Assembly: GCA_016703125.1 (NCBI GenBank)
Contig: JADJCR010000003.1
Span: 124,001-188,000, forward strand
Length of the DNA stretch: 64,000 nt
DNA from: Micrococcales bacterium
Lineage (GTDB): Bacteria; Actinomycetota; Actinomycetes; S36-B12; UBA10799
Direction of reading: 5' to 3'
The notes below the pieces were generated by a model. That model did no database searches and was not told the origin of the DNA. It worked only from the letters and a program-made list of their open reading frames with translations. Shown piece after piece: positions 1-8,393 of the stretch. The translations under genes were made by a program, and so were the position numbers. Numbering within the stretch: position 1 is the first letter of the stretch; every line of letters starts with the position of its first letter.

Positions 1-41
1 CGGTTCTGCGGGAGCTCGACGAGCAGGAGCGCCGGACATGA
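1..41 (+). CDS. C-terminal end of an unidentified protein (partial)
   Basis: Starting at base 3 one frame reads VLRELDEQERRT and ends in TGA at 39-41, immediately before a perfect hairpin. The charged helical composition and the hairpin position fit the end of a real gene transcribed toward whiB. Too little remains to name a family. Confidence 0.4.
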   Translation, partial: VLRELDEQERRT

Positions 42-78
42 CGAAGCGCCGCCGGCCGAGGTGACCGACGGCGCTTCG
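42..78. terminator. Bidirectional hairpin terminator
   Basis: CGAAGCGCCG at 42-51 is the perfect reverse complement of CGGCGCTTCG at 69-78, with a 17-nt loop. It lies between the end of the left-edge gene and the end of whiB, which converge here, so it can serve both. There is no long T-run, as is usual in high-GC actinobacteria. Confidence 0.7.
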
Positions 79-84
79 CGAGAT

Positions 85-459
85 TCAGGAAACGACGCCC
101 AAAGCGCCGGGGGAAACAGCCGCCGAGATCTCGGCGGCGGCAGCCACGGCACCTTCGCCACGTTGCCGGGGGAACTGGGCCACGGCGATGCGCACGTACA
201 CGCGCTCGCGCTCCTCCTCGGTCAGCCCGCCCCACACGCCGTAGGGCTCGCGGGCCCGGATCGCGTAGTCGGCACATTCGATGCGCACTGAGCAGTGGGA
301 GCACACGGCCTTCGCAGCGCGGTCACGGCGCATGCGGGCCAGCCCGCGCTCGTTCTGGGGGTGGAAGAACAACTCTGGGTCGGCCTCGCGGCAGGATCCG
401 ATCTCCTGCCAGTCCCAGGTGGCGTCGGCCGGCACTTGTGACAGAGGTTGCTGTGGCAT
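85..459 (-). CDS. whiB3: WhiB-family Fe-S regulator, WhiB3/WhiD type
   Basis: A 124-residue transcription factor that binds a [4Fe-4S] cluster. Counted from the ATG at 459, the four cluster cysteines are C23, C53, C56 and C62 (GSC, then CSHCSVRIEC), followed by the family turn GVWGG and a basic helix. The opening MPQQPLSQVPADATWDWQ resembles WhiB3/WhiD more than WhiB1 or WhiB2. ATG 459 is chosen over an upstream TTG (474) because GGAGAAGG precedes it at good spacing. The Ala/Gly-rich tail after about residue 100 is not conserved in the family. Known roles of WhiB3/WhiD are redox sensing and late development; which applies here is not visible. Confidence 0.9.
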   Translation of the reverse strand: MPQQPLSQVPADATWDWQEIGSCREADPELFFHPQNERGLARMRRDRAAKAVCSHCSVRIECADYAIRAREPYGVWGGLTEEERERVYVRIAVAQFPRQRGEGAVAAAAEISAAVSPGALGVVS

Positions 460-831
460 GTACACCTTCTCCAATCAGCCGACGGGAAGCCGGCGACCGC
501 CACTCACACCTACTGCGAGTGGATTCCCTCGCTCTCTAGAACAATCGGAGAGCGCTGACCACGCCTTGAACGCTACTGACAGTGAGCGGTCGCTGCATCG
601 TACGTTCGGGTGATCTCCGTCTCCATCGTTCGTCGCCATTATGCGCAGAGTAATCACCCTCGCGTCAAGCAAGTGTCGAATTCCTCATGGCATTCGCCAA
701 CGAACACACAGCGTCACACTGTGAGGATTCAACGGGATCTCCGGCGGCCCAGGATCCGGTGTGAAGCATCCTTACACACGGTGAAATCGACCCCGTTCTC
801 CGTGTGAAGTGGCTCACGTAGACTCGTCCGT
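460..831. promoter_or_regulatory. Divergent control region between whiB and the DUF3039 gene
   Basis: 372 bases with no convincing gene. It holds a 7-bp inverted repeat (CGCTCTC 530-536 / GAGAGCG 548-554) on the whiB side. On the DUF3039 side GTGTGA occurs in both orientations: TCACAC 714-719 inside the palindrome TCACACTGTGA (714-724), GTGTGA 759-764, a near copy TTACACAC 772-779, and GTGTGA 802-807. A -10 box TAGACT lies at 819-824. The repeated hexamer looks like an operator array; the binding protein is unknown. Confidence 0.5.
819..824 (+). promoter_or_regulatory. -10 box TAGACT for a leaderless DUF3039 transcript
   Basis: TAGACT ends 7 nt before the ATG at 832, so transcription would begin at or next to the start codon. 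No Shine-Dalgarno sequence is present, which agrees with leaderless initiation. Confidence 0.55.
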
Positions 832-1107
832 ATGGCTGCTTCCGATCCGCTGGAAAGCCCAGGGCTGTCCGGCGACACCCTGGTCGAGACCGAGACCCGA
901 ACCGAGGAGGGTGACCACGAGCGGTTCGCCCATTACGTCAAGAAGGACAAGATCGTGGCCAGCGCGGTGCTCGGGGAGTCGGTCATCGCCTTGTGCGGCA
1001 AGGTCTGGGTCCCCAACCGGGACCCCTCCCGCTTCCCCGTGTGCCCCACATGCGAGGCGATCTACAAGGGGATGTCCGGCGGCGGGGACGACAGCGACAA
1101 GACGTAG
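832..1107 (+). CDS. DUF3039 family protein
   Basis: A 91-residue protein of the actinobacterial DUF3039 family. After a low-complexity acidic N-terminus comes the conserved core HERFAHYVKKDKIV, followed by ALCGKVWVP and CPTCE. The cysteines in CGK and CPTC suggest a small metal-binding fold, but function is unknown. There is no signal peptide or membrane segment. ATG 832 is supported by the -10 box 7 nt upstream. The IclR gene follows after about 100 bp on the same strand. Confidence 0.8.
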   Translation: MAASDPLESPGLSGDTLVETETRTEEGDHERFAHYVKKDKIVASAVLGESVIALCGKVWVPNRDPSRFPVCPTCEAIYKGMSGGGDDSDKT

Positions 1108-1212
1108 GTCGTGCGGGGCATGGAATCCCGAAAGCCGGATACAGGCTCGCTGACGCCGACACGGCGCGGCAGGTGATGGCCACCGCCGCTCATCGGCGAG
1201 AAAGTGGTGGTG

Positions 1213-1842
1213 ATGACTGCTGAGACCTCGCAGACCCTGGACCGGGGACTGACCCTGCTGACGCTGCTGGCCGACCACCCCGAGGGGATGCGGGTCAGCG
1301 AGATCGCGACCGAACTTGGGATCGGCCGCACTGTCGTCTACCGGCTCGTGGTCACTCTGGAGAAGCACGCGCTGCTGCGCCGCGCCGCGGATGGCCGGTG
1401 CCACGTGGGCCTCGGGCTCATCGGGCTGGCACGGCAGGTGCAACCGCTGCTGCGCGAGGCGGCCATCCCGCCCCTGCGCCGGCTGGCCGATGTCACCACC
1501 GCGACTGCCCACCTGACCATCACCGACGGCGCCGATGGTCTGGTGGTGGTGGCAGTGGCCGAACCTCCCCGCGCCGAGGTGTTCGTGGGACTGCGGGTGG
1601 GGTCGCGGTCGGTCCTGGAGGACAGCGCTGCGGGTCAGGCGGTCTTGCTGTCGCGGCGTGGGGACACGCGGCCGGTGGTCTCCCCCTCTCGCACACCGGG
1701 CTCGGTGGCGTCGGCTGCCGCGGCCCTGTCCGTGCCCGGGATCGACGCGGTCGTCGGGGTGTACATGCTGACCGCCCCTGACGAGAAGGTGCTCAGCGAG
1801 TTGATCGCTGCCCGCGACGCGATCGCCTCGCGCCTGCGGTGA
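1213..1842 (+). CDS. IclR-family transcriptional regulator
   Basis: A 209-residue DNA-binding regulator. Residues 1-65 form the IclR winged helix (TLDRGLTLLTLLADHPEGM, then SEIATELGIGRTVVYRLVVTL). The rest is a ligand-binding domain shorter than usual; typical IclR proteins have about 250 residues. ATG 1213 is preferred to the in-frame GTG at 1204 because the purine-rich GGCGAGAAAG lies about 10 nt upstream. It converges with the carboxypeptidase gene 9 bp away. No target operon is evident and the effector is unknown. Confidence 0.85.
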   Translation: MTAETSQTLDRGLTLLTLLADHPEGMRVSEIATELGIGRTVVYRLVVTLEKHALLRRAADGRCHVGLGLIGLARQVQPLLREAAIPPLRRLADVTTATAHLTITDGADGLVVVAVAEPPRAEVFVGLRVGSRSVLEDSAAGQAVLLSRRGDTRPVVSPSRTPGSVASAAAALSVPGIDAVVGVYMLTAPDEKVLSELIAARDAIASRLR

Positions 1843-1851
1843 CTCACGGGC

Positions 1852-3291
1852 TCAGTTCCCCGGGGGCTGGCCGGTCTTCTGCGTCGGGCCCCAGCACCCG
1901 TTGACCGTGGCCACGAGCCCGTCGACGGCCTGTCGCGTGGAGAGCGGGCTGTACTGCTGCGGGCGGTCGTTGACCAGTGCGGAGAACACCTTCAACTCCC
2001 CATCCGCGCCGCGGGTGTAGCCGGACAGACCGATGGTGTCGAACAGCGTGCCGGTCTTGGCGAACACCTGGCCGGCGGCGCACTTGCTCGGGCTCGTGGT
2101 GAACCGGGCCGTACTCGCGGACAGCGTCCCCGTGCGCCCGCCGACGGGCAGTGCCTCGAGGAACGACGCGAACTGCGGGTACGTGTCGGTGTCCAGTGCG
2201 ACGCGCAACAGTTCGGTGAGGAAGCGCGGCGTCAAGCGGTCGTCGCGAGAGACACCGCTGCCGTCCAGGAGTCTGAGCCCGTTGGTGTCCAGCCCGAGTT
2301 CCCGCAGGCTGTCGCGGGCTGCGAGCCGGGCGCCCTTGAAGGTGCCCTTGCGGCCGCGCTCGACCGCGACCTGCCGGAAGAGCATCTCCGCGATGTTGTT
2401 CTCGCTCACCTGCATCATCTGGCGGACCTGGGCGGCCACCGTCTGACCGCTGACCTGCGCGGCCACGGTGGCCCCCGCCGGGGCATCCCGGTGGCCCGCG
2501 GTGCTCGCTTTGATGCCCTTCGAACGCAAAGCCGCGGTGAACACCGAGCCCGCCTCCTGGGCGCTGTCCCACTGGTAGACGCCGATGCGCCCCAGCGGGC
2601 GGACAGGGCGGACCACGGACGGCTGGTACGAACCGGTCCAGCCCGGGCCGCGCTTGGGTTTGCCGTAGAGGGAGTCATCCACGTAGACCTTCACCGCCGG
2701 GCGCACCTTGTCCGGTGTGATCAAGGGGCAGGGGTTCTTGCGCGTCGACTTGCGGGACTTGCCGTTGACGGTGCACGAGCTCGGCCGGTATTCCGGTGGC
2801 TGCGCGAGCGCGGGGAGCAGGTCGTTGGTTCGCAGGTACCTGGCGGTGCGCTTGGCCAGGCGGGTCAGCCCGGTGACGCCGAGGGTGGTGTCCCCGCCCC
2901 CGCGCAGGATGACGGTTCCCGGTTCGAGGACCAGAGTGTCGGTGGTCATCCGCGTGTCAGGGCCGAGGACCCGCAGGGCGTTCAGCGCCGTCACGATCTT
3001 CATGTTGGACGCCGGTCGCAGGGGGGTAGTGGCCATCCGCGAGTAGATGGCGTCCCCGGTGCTGGCGTCGACCACGTCGAACCCGAACGTCGAGCCGATG
3101 CGAGGGTTGCTGATGCGTAGCGGGACGAGGAAGGCGATGGCGGCATTGGCCTGCGCACTGGAGACTCGGGCGCTCAGTTTCGCAGAGGCGGCGGCGGCAT
3201 CGGCGCGCTCGGCCAGGGAGGGTGGGTCGGCGACCGCCGGACCGGCGGAGAAGACCAGGGCCGTGGTGCACACGGCGATGACGGATCGCAT
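1852..3291 (-). CDS. dacB: Secreted D-Ala-D-Ala carboxypeptidase/endopeptidase (PBP4, family S13)
   Basis: A 479-residue exported penicillin-binding protein that trims or cleaves peptidoglycan cross-links. The N-terminus is a signal peptide ending near GPAVA. All three active-site motifs are present: S95-N-M-K98, S296-E-N298, and K412-T-G in FAKTGTLFDT. Length fits the S13 family, including the insert between SxxK and SxN. The start may be GTG 3297, two codons upstream of ATG 3291; neither has a clear ribosome site. It is divergent from the GH18 gene, with inverted repeats between, so the two exported cell-wall enzymes may be co-controlled. Confidence 0.88.
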   Translation of the reverse strand: MRSVIAVCTTALVFSAGPAVADPPSLAERADAAAASAKLSARVSSAQANAAIAFLVPLRISNPRIGSTFGFDVVDASTGDAIYSRMATTPLRPASNMKIVTALNALRVLGPDTRMTTDTLVLEPGTVILRGGGDTTLGVTGLTRLAKRTARYLRTNDLLPALAQPPEYRPSSCTVNGKSRKSTRKNPCPLITPDKVRPAVKVYVDDSLYGKPKRGPGWTGSYQPSVVRPVRPLGRIGVYQWDSAQEAGSVFTAALRSKGIKASTAGHRDAPAGATVAAQVSGQTVAAQVRQMMQVSENNIAEMLFRQVAVERGRKGTFKGARLAARDSLRELGLDTNGLRLLDGSGVSRDDRLTPRFLTELLRVALDTDTYPQFASFLEALPVGGRTGTLSASTARFTTSPSKCAAGQVFAKTGTLFDTIGLSGYTRGADGELKVFSALVNDRPQQYSPLSTRQAVDGLVATVNGCWGPTQKTGQPPGN

Positions 3292-3375
3292 GGACACTCA
3301 CGGTAGCCCGCGCCCGGCGGTGGTGGGTGGCCATGGGGGCCGTACGGGGCGATGCATCCCTACCAACCGACCGGA

Positions 3376-3446
3376 AACCGGACGAGGGAGCCTCCCAGAG
3401 CCGTCCGGTTTACACTGACAGAGACGCAGTTCAGGAATTGTCTCTG
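3376..3446. promoter_or_regulatory. Two inverted repeats in the carboxypeptidase/GH18 divergent promoter region
   Basis: AACCGGAC (3376-3383) pairs perfectly with GTCCGGTT (3403-3410), and GGGAG/CTCCC lies inside it. A second dyad is CAGAGAC (3419-3425) with GTCTCTG (3440-3446). Both sit between divergent genes, so they are better read as operators than as terminators. A possible -10 box TACTCT follows at 3457-3462 for the rightward gene. Confidence 0.45.
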
Positions 3447-3490
3447 CGTGTCGAAGTACTCTGTGTAGGCACACGATGCTGGGAGGCTGG

Positions 3491-5245
3491 ATGAAGCGCC
3501 GAGGCGTGGCTGTCGCCGCCGCGTTCGCGGCCGGCTGCCTGACCGCCACCGCAGTCGCACCCCTGCATGCCGCTCCAGAGCCGCGGCGCTACCTGTCTGG
3601 GTGGTTGCCCTACTGGTCCACCCAGACCTCCACCGCCAGTTTCCTGACCAACTCCGACCTGTTCAGCGACATCTCCCCGTTCTGGCACGACGCGCGCTGG
3701 GACGGCTCGAAGGTGTACATCCACAACCACCTGTCGCCCACCGCGCAGGCCGCCGCCCTGGCGAAACTGCAGGGACAGGGAGTCAAGGTCCTGCCGTCCA
3801 TTACCGACGGGTCGGGCAAGGGCCGCATGGCCGACACGCTGTCCTCGGACACCAAGCGGGCCGCCCACGTCAAGGACATCGTCAGCCTCGTGCTGAGCAA
3901 TGGCTACGACGGCATCGACCTGGACTACGAGGCGTTCGCCTTCTCCGACGGCAGTTCCTCATGGGCGGCCACCCGGCCGAACTGGGTGAAGTTCATCGCC
4001 GAGCTGTCCGATGCGCTGCACGCCGAGGGCAAGCTGCTCGCGGTCACGGTGCCGCCGATGTATGACGCCGACTACGACTCCTCCAGCGGCTACTGGGTCT
4101 ACGACTACAAGGCCATGGGCGAGCACGCGGACCTGCTGCGGATCATGGCCTACGACTACTCGGTGGGTAGCCCTGGCCCGATCGCGCCCCTGAGCTGGGT
4201 GCAGAAGGTGGCCGCGTTCGCGCCGACCCAGTTGCCGGGCAGCAAGGTGCAACTGGGGATCCCCGTGTACGGCCGCAACTGGTTCACCGGCAAGACCGGC
4301 AAGTGCCCGGTGGGCCAGGAGATCAAGGACTCGAACTACTCGATGACCGCGGCCAATGCGCTCAGCCTGCTCGCCGAGGACGGTGTGGCTCCCAGTCAGA
4401 TCGGCCGTGACGCAGCCTCCGGCGAACTCACCGTGTCCTACTCGATCGTGTACAAAGGGCTGACCGCCAAGGGCGACAAGACCGAGTGCACGGTCTCCCG
4501 CAAGGCGTTCTTCGCCGACGCCAAGTCGGTGGCCGACCGCGTACGGGTGGCCCGGTCAGCCGGGCTGGCCGGCGCAGCGCTGTGGACCATCGGCGGGGAG
4601 CCCTCCGACCAGTGGCCCGCCGTGCGCGAGGTCGTTGGCGTGCAGAAGGACAAGCCGGGGGCCCGTAAGGGGGCCGCGGTCAAGATCGGCGCACCGCGCT
4701 TCGTGACCCGGGGGCAGAAGGGGTCGATCACCGCCAAGGTCACCGTGGACGGATCGCCGAGTTCAGGCGGCAAAGCGGCACTGCAGGCCAACCCCACCGG
4801 CAAGGGTGGCTGGCGCACGGTGGCGCGCAAGCAGGTGCCGAAGTCCGGCCAGGTCGTCTTCAGCCATTCCCCCAAGCGCTCCTCGGCGTTCCGCGTGAAG
4901 GTCTCCGCGACCGGGACCCGCAAAGCCGCCCGCAGCATGGTCGTGCGCACGAAGGTGCGGGCCGCGGTGAGCGTCAACAGTTCGATCGTCGCCTTCACCG
5001 GCCAGCGGGTGCGGCTCACCGGGGTTGTGAGCCCGGGCCGCAAAGGAGTCCGTGTGGTTCGCCAGCGGCTGGTGGACGGTGGCTGGGTGACCTTCGGGAA
5101 CGCGCGCACCCGTTCCGACGGGTCCTACCGGTTCAGCGTCACGCCGACGGTCAAGAACGGCAGTTACACCTACCGGGTCGTTTCCGCGCCATTTGCCGGC
5201 TTCGCCAAGGGTTACAGCTCCACGGTCAGTTTCCGCTCACGTTGA
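3491..5245 (+). CDS. Secreted glycoside hydrolase family 18 protein
   Basis: A 584-residue exported hydrolase. ATG 3491 is chosen because GGGAGG ends 4 nt upstream; an ATG at 3476 has no such site. A signal peptide (MKRRGVAVAAAFAAGCLTAT) ends near the AAPEP segment. Residues about 35-385 form the GH18 barrel, with the catalytic motif DGIDLDYE at 140-147, whose last Glu is the proton donor. Residues about 400-584 hold two beta-rich modules rich in Lys, Arg, Ser and Val. GH18 enzymes cut chitin or related beta-1,4 GlcNAc polymers, and some act on spore or cell-wall glycans. No chitin-binding module is recognisable, so the substrate is uncertain. Confidence 0.85.
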   Translation: MKRRGVAVAAAFAAGCLTATAVAPLHAAPEPRRYLSGWLPYWSTQTSTASFLTNSDLFSDISPFWHDARWDGSKVYIHNHLSPTAQAAALAKLQGQGVKVLPSITDGSGKGRMADTLSSDTKRAAHVKDIVSLVLSNGYDGIDLDYEAFAFSDGSSSWAATRPNWVKFIAELSDALHAEGKLLAVTVPPMYDADYDSSSGYWVYDYKAMGEHADLLRIMAYDYSVGSPGPIAPLSWVQKVAAFAPTQLPGSKVQLGIPVYGRNWFTGKTGKCPVGQEIKDSNYSMTAANALSLLAEDGVAPSQIGRDAASGELTVSYSIVYKGLTAKGDKTECTVSRKAFFADAKSVADRVRVARSAGLAGAALWTIGGEPSDQWPAVREVVGVQKDKPGARKGAAVKIGAPRFVTRGQKGSITAKVTVDGSPSSGGKAALQANPTGKGGWRTVARKQVPKSGQVVFSHSPKRSSAFRVKVSATGTRKAARSMVVRTKVRAAVSVNSSIVAFTGQRVRLTGVVSPGRKGVRVVRQRLVDGGWVTFGNARTRSDGSYRFSVTPTVKNGSYTYRVVSAPFAGFAKGYSSTVSFRSR

Positions 5246-5319
5246 GCGGCTCTGACGGAGTCTGCGGCTGATTGCCGAGAGGGTCACTGATCGCTGAGCA
5301 CCACGTCGCCCACCCGGCA

Positions 5320-7023
5320 CTAGCCACCAACCACGCAGCGCTGCGGCAGCTCGAACCACCGCAAGTGTTCGAACTCCGGTGACATCTGTGCAGAGGGGCT
5401 CACGTCCGGGTCCGGCCGGGCGGCCAGCACATCCACCGCCTCCTGCAGGTACCCCGCGAGGGCGGACTCCTCGGCGGTGTCCTGGTGGTGGGGGTAGGCG
5501 AGACGGCCCTGCTCGTAGCGCAGTTGGTCCAGCCGCAGCGGTGGTTCCACCGGGCCGTTGCGGTGGCGCCACAAACCGGAGGCCGCATCGAACGTGTAGT
5601 CCTCGATGAGCCGGTAGCCCAGGTCGGCGATGAGTTCCACGGCTGCCACCACGTAGGCGAACACGGTCTCCGAGACGAAGTAGTTGAAGTTCACCCGGAC
5701 CCACCCGGGCTTGATCCCCTCACACCCCCGGGAGATCTCAGTGCGCAACTCCTCGGAGCGATCGAGGTCGATGCCCAGGAGTCGGTGGCCGTATGGCCCG
5801 GCGCACGAACAACCACCGCGGGCCTGGATCCCGAAGAGGTCGTTGAGGATCGCCACCACCAGGTTGTGGTGCAGATACATGCCGCCCGGCCGGCGGATCA
5901 CGAAACTCACGATCGACAACCGTTCCGCCTGCGGGTTGCCGAGTACCTCGATGTCCGGATGCCTTCGCCACGCGGTGATGGCTCGGCGCAGGAAGTCCTC
6001 CTCGTGGGCCCGGATGACGTCGGCACCCACGGCCTGTTTGAGTTGGAAGACGAGGCCCGCACGGATCGATTCCACGATCGCGGGCGTGCCGGCTTCCTCC
6101 CGGTGCTCGATGTCGGCGATGTAGAAGTGGTTCTCCGGGTTGACGTACTCCACGGTGCCGCCGCCCACAGCCTCGGGCACGCTGTTGTGCACCACGTCGC
6201 GACGCACGATCAGCAGTCCGGGGGTGCCGGGCCCCCCGATGAACTTGTGCGGCGAGAGGAACACCGCATCTGCGTAGGCTCCCGGCTCGGGCGGGTTCAT
6301 GTCGATGTCGACGTAGGGACCCGCCGCCGCATAGTCCCAGAAGGCCAGGGCCCCATGCTCGTGCAGCAATGAGGAGATGGTCCTGGTGTCTGTCACGATG
6401 CCGGTGACGTTCGACGCGGCGCTGAACGAGCCGATCTTCAACGGCCGCTCGGCGTAGTCGACGAGCGCGGCACGCAGGCCCTGCACGTCCACGTGGCCGT
6501 CGATGTCCTCGGGAATGGTCACCACGGTCGCGATCGACTCCCGCCAGGGCAACTCGTTGCTGTGATGCTCGTACGGACCCACGAAGACGACCGGCCGCTG
6601 CTCCGGTGGGATGTGGGCGAGCAGCCCGTACTGACGGTCGAGGTCCGCCGGGATCCGCAGATTGAGCATCCCCACGAGTTTGTTGATCGCCCCGGTGGTT
6701 CCGGACCCGCAGAAGATGACGGCCGCGTCGCGGGCGTTGACGGCCTCCCCGATGATCCGCCGGGCATCCTCGCGAAGCCGGGTGGTCTGCAGGCCGGTGC
6801 CCGAGGACTCGGTGTGGGTATTGGCGTAGCGGGGCAGCACCTCGTCGCAGATGAAGTCCTCGATGAACCCCAGCGCCCGGCCGCTGGCCGTGTAGTCGGC
6901 GTATGTCACGCGACGCGGACCGTACGGCCCCGGCATCACCTGGTCGTCGCCGATGACTGCGGCCCGGATCGTCTCGAGGATCGCCGGCTGGGGCAGATCC
7001 GGGTCGGCTGGCGGCAGGTCCAT
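5320..7023 (-). CDS. Class V aminotransferase-fold PLP enzyme (cysteine desulfurase-like)
   Basis: A 567-residue cytoplasmic PLP-dependent enzyme. The Schiff-base lysine is K260 in SPHKFIGGPGTPG. Upstream are GSGTTGAINKL (cofactor phosphate loop) and the EHHSNELPW segment typical of class V enzymes, and FWDYAAAGPYVDID supplies the Asp. It is much longer than SufS/IscS (about 400), because the C-terminal domain is extended. The region CSCAGPYGHRLLG recalls a desulfurase active-site loop, but true desulfurase activity is not proven. ATG 7023 begins the conserved part. It is divergent from clpS with 70 bp between. Confidence 0.8.
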   Translation of the reverse strand: MDLPPADPDLPQPAILETIRAAVIGDDQVMPGPYGPRRVTYADYTASGRALGFIEDFICDEVLPRYANTHTESSGTGLQTTRLREDARRIIGEAVNARDAAVIFCGSGTTGAINKLVGMLNLRIPADLDRQYGLLAHIPPEQRPVVFVGPYEHHSNELPWRESIATVVTIPEDIDGHVDVQGLRAALVDYAERPLKIGSFSAASNVTGIVTDTRTISSLLHEHGALAFWDYAAAGPYVDIDMNPPEPGAYADAVFLSPHKFIGGPGTPGLLIVRRDVVHNSVPEAVGGGTVEYVNPENHFYIADIEHREEAGTPAIVESIRAGLVFQLKQAVGADVIRAHEEDFLRRAITAWRRHPDIEVLGNPQAERLSIVSFVIRRPGGMYLHHNLVVAILNDLFGIQARGGCSCAGPYGHRLLGIDLDRSEELRTEISRGCEGIKPGWVRVNFNYFVSETVFAYVVAAVELIADLGYRLIEDYTFDAASGLWRHRNGPVEPPLRLDQLRYEQGRLAYPHHQDTAEESALAGYLQEAVDVLAARPDPDVSPSAQMSPEFEHLRWFELPQRCVVGG

Positions 7024-7093
7024 GGCCGTACCGTAACTCCCAGCCCACACACAATCGCGCCCGTCGCGGGCACAAGTGGAACAATCGACCGTG

Positions 7094-7378
7094 ATGAACG
7101 TCGCACCCGCCGAGTTGGAGTCCCCGGACACCGAGGTCGCCGCGGAACCTCCGTGGATCTGTCTGGTGTGGAACGACCCCATCAACCTCATGAGTTATGT
7201 GACGTATGTGTTCATGCAGTACTTCGGGTACGGCCGCGAGAAGGCCGAGTCCCTGATGTGGGACGTGCACACGAAGGGACGGGCAGTGGTCAACTCGGGC
7301 ACCAGGGAACAGATGGAGCGCGACGCGACCGCGATGCACGAGTACGGGTTGTGGTCCACCGTGCAGAAGGACGACTGA
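7094..7378 (+). CDS. clpS: ATP-dependent Clp protease adaptor ClpS
   Basis: A 94-residue adaptor that binds N-degron substrates and delivers them to ClpA/ClpC. Diagnostic segments are VWNDPINLMSYVTYVF, the YGREKAESLM helix, and the VHTKGRAVV strand. The N-terminal about 20 residues are flexible. ATG 7094 is preferred to an upstream GTG at 7076. Its stop overlaps the next start (TGATG), so it is coupled to DUF2017, the order known for Rv1331-Rv1332. Confidence 0.93.
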   Translation: MNVAPAELESPDTEVAAEPPWICLVWNDPINLMSYVTYVFMQYFGYGREKAESLMWDVHTKGRAVVNSGTREQMERDATAMHEYGLWSTVQKDD

Positions 7379-7905
7379 TGGGCCGCCGACGGCCGTTCTC
7401 GGTGAAGAAGGGGGAACTCGTCGCCCGCCTCAACGATCAGGAGCGCCGCGTGCTGGAGTTCGTCTGCGACGAGCTCACCTTGGTGCTCGCCGATCCCATG
7501 CCGGAGCCCGACGTCCCGGAATGGGCCCGCGAACTCGGGCTGTCCGGCGTCGGGGATGCCCGGCAGGCCCCGCGGGACCCGGTGGTGGCCCGGCTGCTGC
7601 CCGACGCCTACGACGATCCGAAAGAGGCCTCCGAGTTCCGCGGCCTGACCGAGGCGGGACTGCGCGCGACCAAGCTGGCGCACGTCTCGGTGGTGCGCGA
7701 GCAACTGCATCATGAGCCCACCGTCATCACCGACGACGTGAAGGCGTGGCTGGCCTTCTTGGCCGACGCGCGACTGATGCTGGGCACGCGACTGGACGTC
7801 ACGGAGGACGACGACCTCGTGCCCAGCGACGACCCCGAGTTCAACCTGTACCTCTACCTCGGCTACCTGCAGCAGTCCCTGGTGGAGGAGTTGATGGGGC
7901 GCTGA
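7378..7905 (+). CDS. DUF2017 family protein
   Basis: A 175-residue soluble protein that follows clpS in many actinobacteria. Recognisable are LNDQERRVLEFVCDEL near the N-terminus and DDPEFNLYLYLGYLQQSLVEELM at the C-terminus. The function is unknown; constant linkage to clpS suggests a link to protein turnover (inference). ATG 7378 overlaps the clpS stop. Confidence 0.85.
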   Translation: MGRRRPFSVKKGELVARLNDQERRVLEFVCDELTLVLADPMPEPDVPEWARELGLSGVGDARQAPRDPVVARLLPDAYDDPKEASEFRGLTEAGLRATKLAHVSVVREQLHHEPTVITDDVKAWLAFLADARLMLGTRLDVTEDDDLVPSDDPEFNLYLYLGYLQQSLVEELMGR

Positions 7906-7971
7906 GGGGCTGGCGCTGCCCTGTCAGGTCCGGTCGCAGTACCTGCGCCGGGGCCCCGGCACAATGGTCGG

Positions 7972-8388
7972 GTGCTGAAGATCCGCCGTGCACTCGTCGA
8001 CGCGATGATCGCCCATGCCCGTAGCGACCACCCGGACGAGGCCTGCGGGGTGATCGCCGGTCCGGGGGGCAGCGACACCCCGACCCGCTTCATCCCCATG
8101 GCCAACGCAGCGCGCTCGACCACGTTCTACGAGTTCGAGTCCGGTGACCTGTTGCGCTTGTACCGGGAGATGGACGCCAACGACGAGGAGCCGGTGGTGA
8201 TCTACCACTCCCACACCGCGACCGAGGCCTACCCTTCGCGCACCGACGTCAGCTACGCCTCCGAGCCGAACGCCCATTACGTGCTCGTTTCCACTCGATT
8301 GCCCGACACCGCAGAGGTGCGCAGCTACCGGATCGTGGATGCAGAGGTGACCGAGGAGGAAGTCCAGATCGTCGACTCCGTACCCTAG
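7972..8388 (+). CDS. mec: Mec+-type JAMM metallopeptidase (CysO-cysteine peptidase)
   Basis: A 138-residue zinc peptidase that releases cysteine from the C-terminus of the sulfur carrier CysO. The JAMM signature is complete: E23, then H79-S-H81, S89 and D92 in HSHTATEAYPSRTD. The start is GTG 7972; the sequence CACAAT 6 nt upstream suggests a leaderless transcript. Directly downstream are cysO and cysM, the rest of the pathway first described for Rv1334-Rv1336, so the assignment is firm. Confidence 0.92.
   Translation: MLKIRRALVDAMIAHARSDHPDEACGVIAGPGGSDTPTRFIPMANAARSTTFYEFESGDLLRLYREMDANDEEPVVIYHSHTATEAYPSRTDVSYASEPNAHYVLVSTRLPDTAEVRSYRIVDAEVTEEEVQIVDSVP
8381..8386 (+). promoter_or_regulatory. 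Internal -10 box TACCCT before cysO
   Basis: TACCCT lies in the last codons of mec and ends 7 nt before the cysO ATG (8394). It could give cysO-cysM-murI an extra leaderless start independent of mec. Confidence 0.4.
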
Positions 8389-8393
8389 TGTTC

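Noticed and set aside
5246..5319. Terminator between the convergent GH18 and aminotransferase genes
   Set aside because: No stem longer than 4 bp could be found in the 74-bp gap.
5738..7339. Long open frames on both strands over the class V aminotransferase
   Set aside because: Only one frame has the PLP lysine and class V motifs; the others are shadows caused by GC bias.
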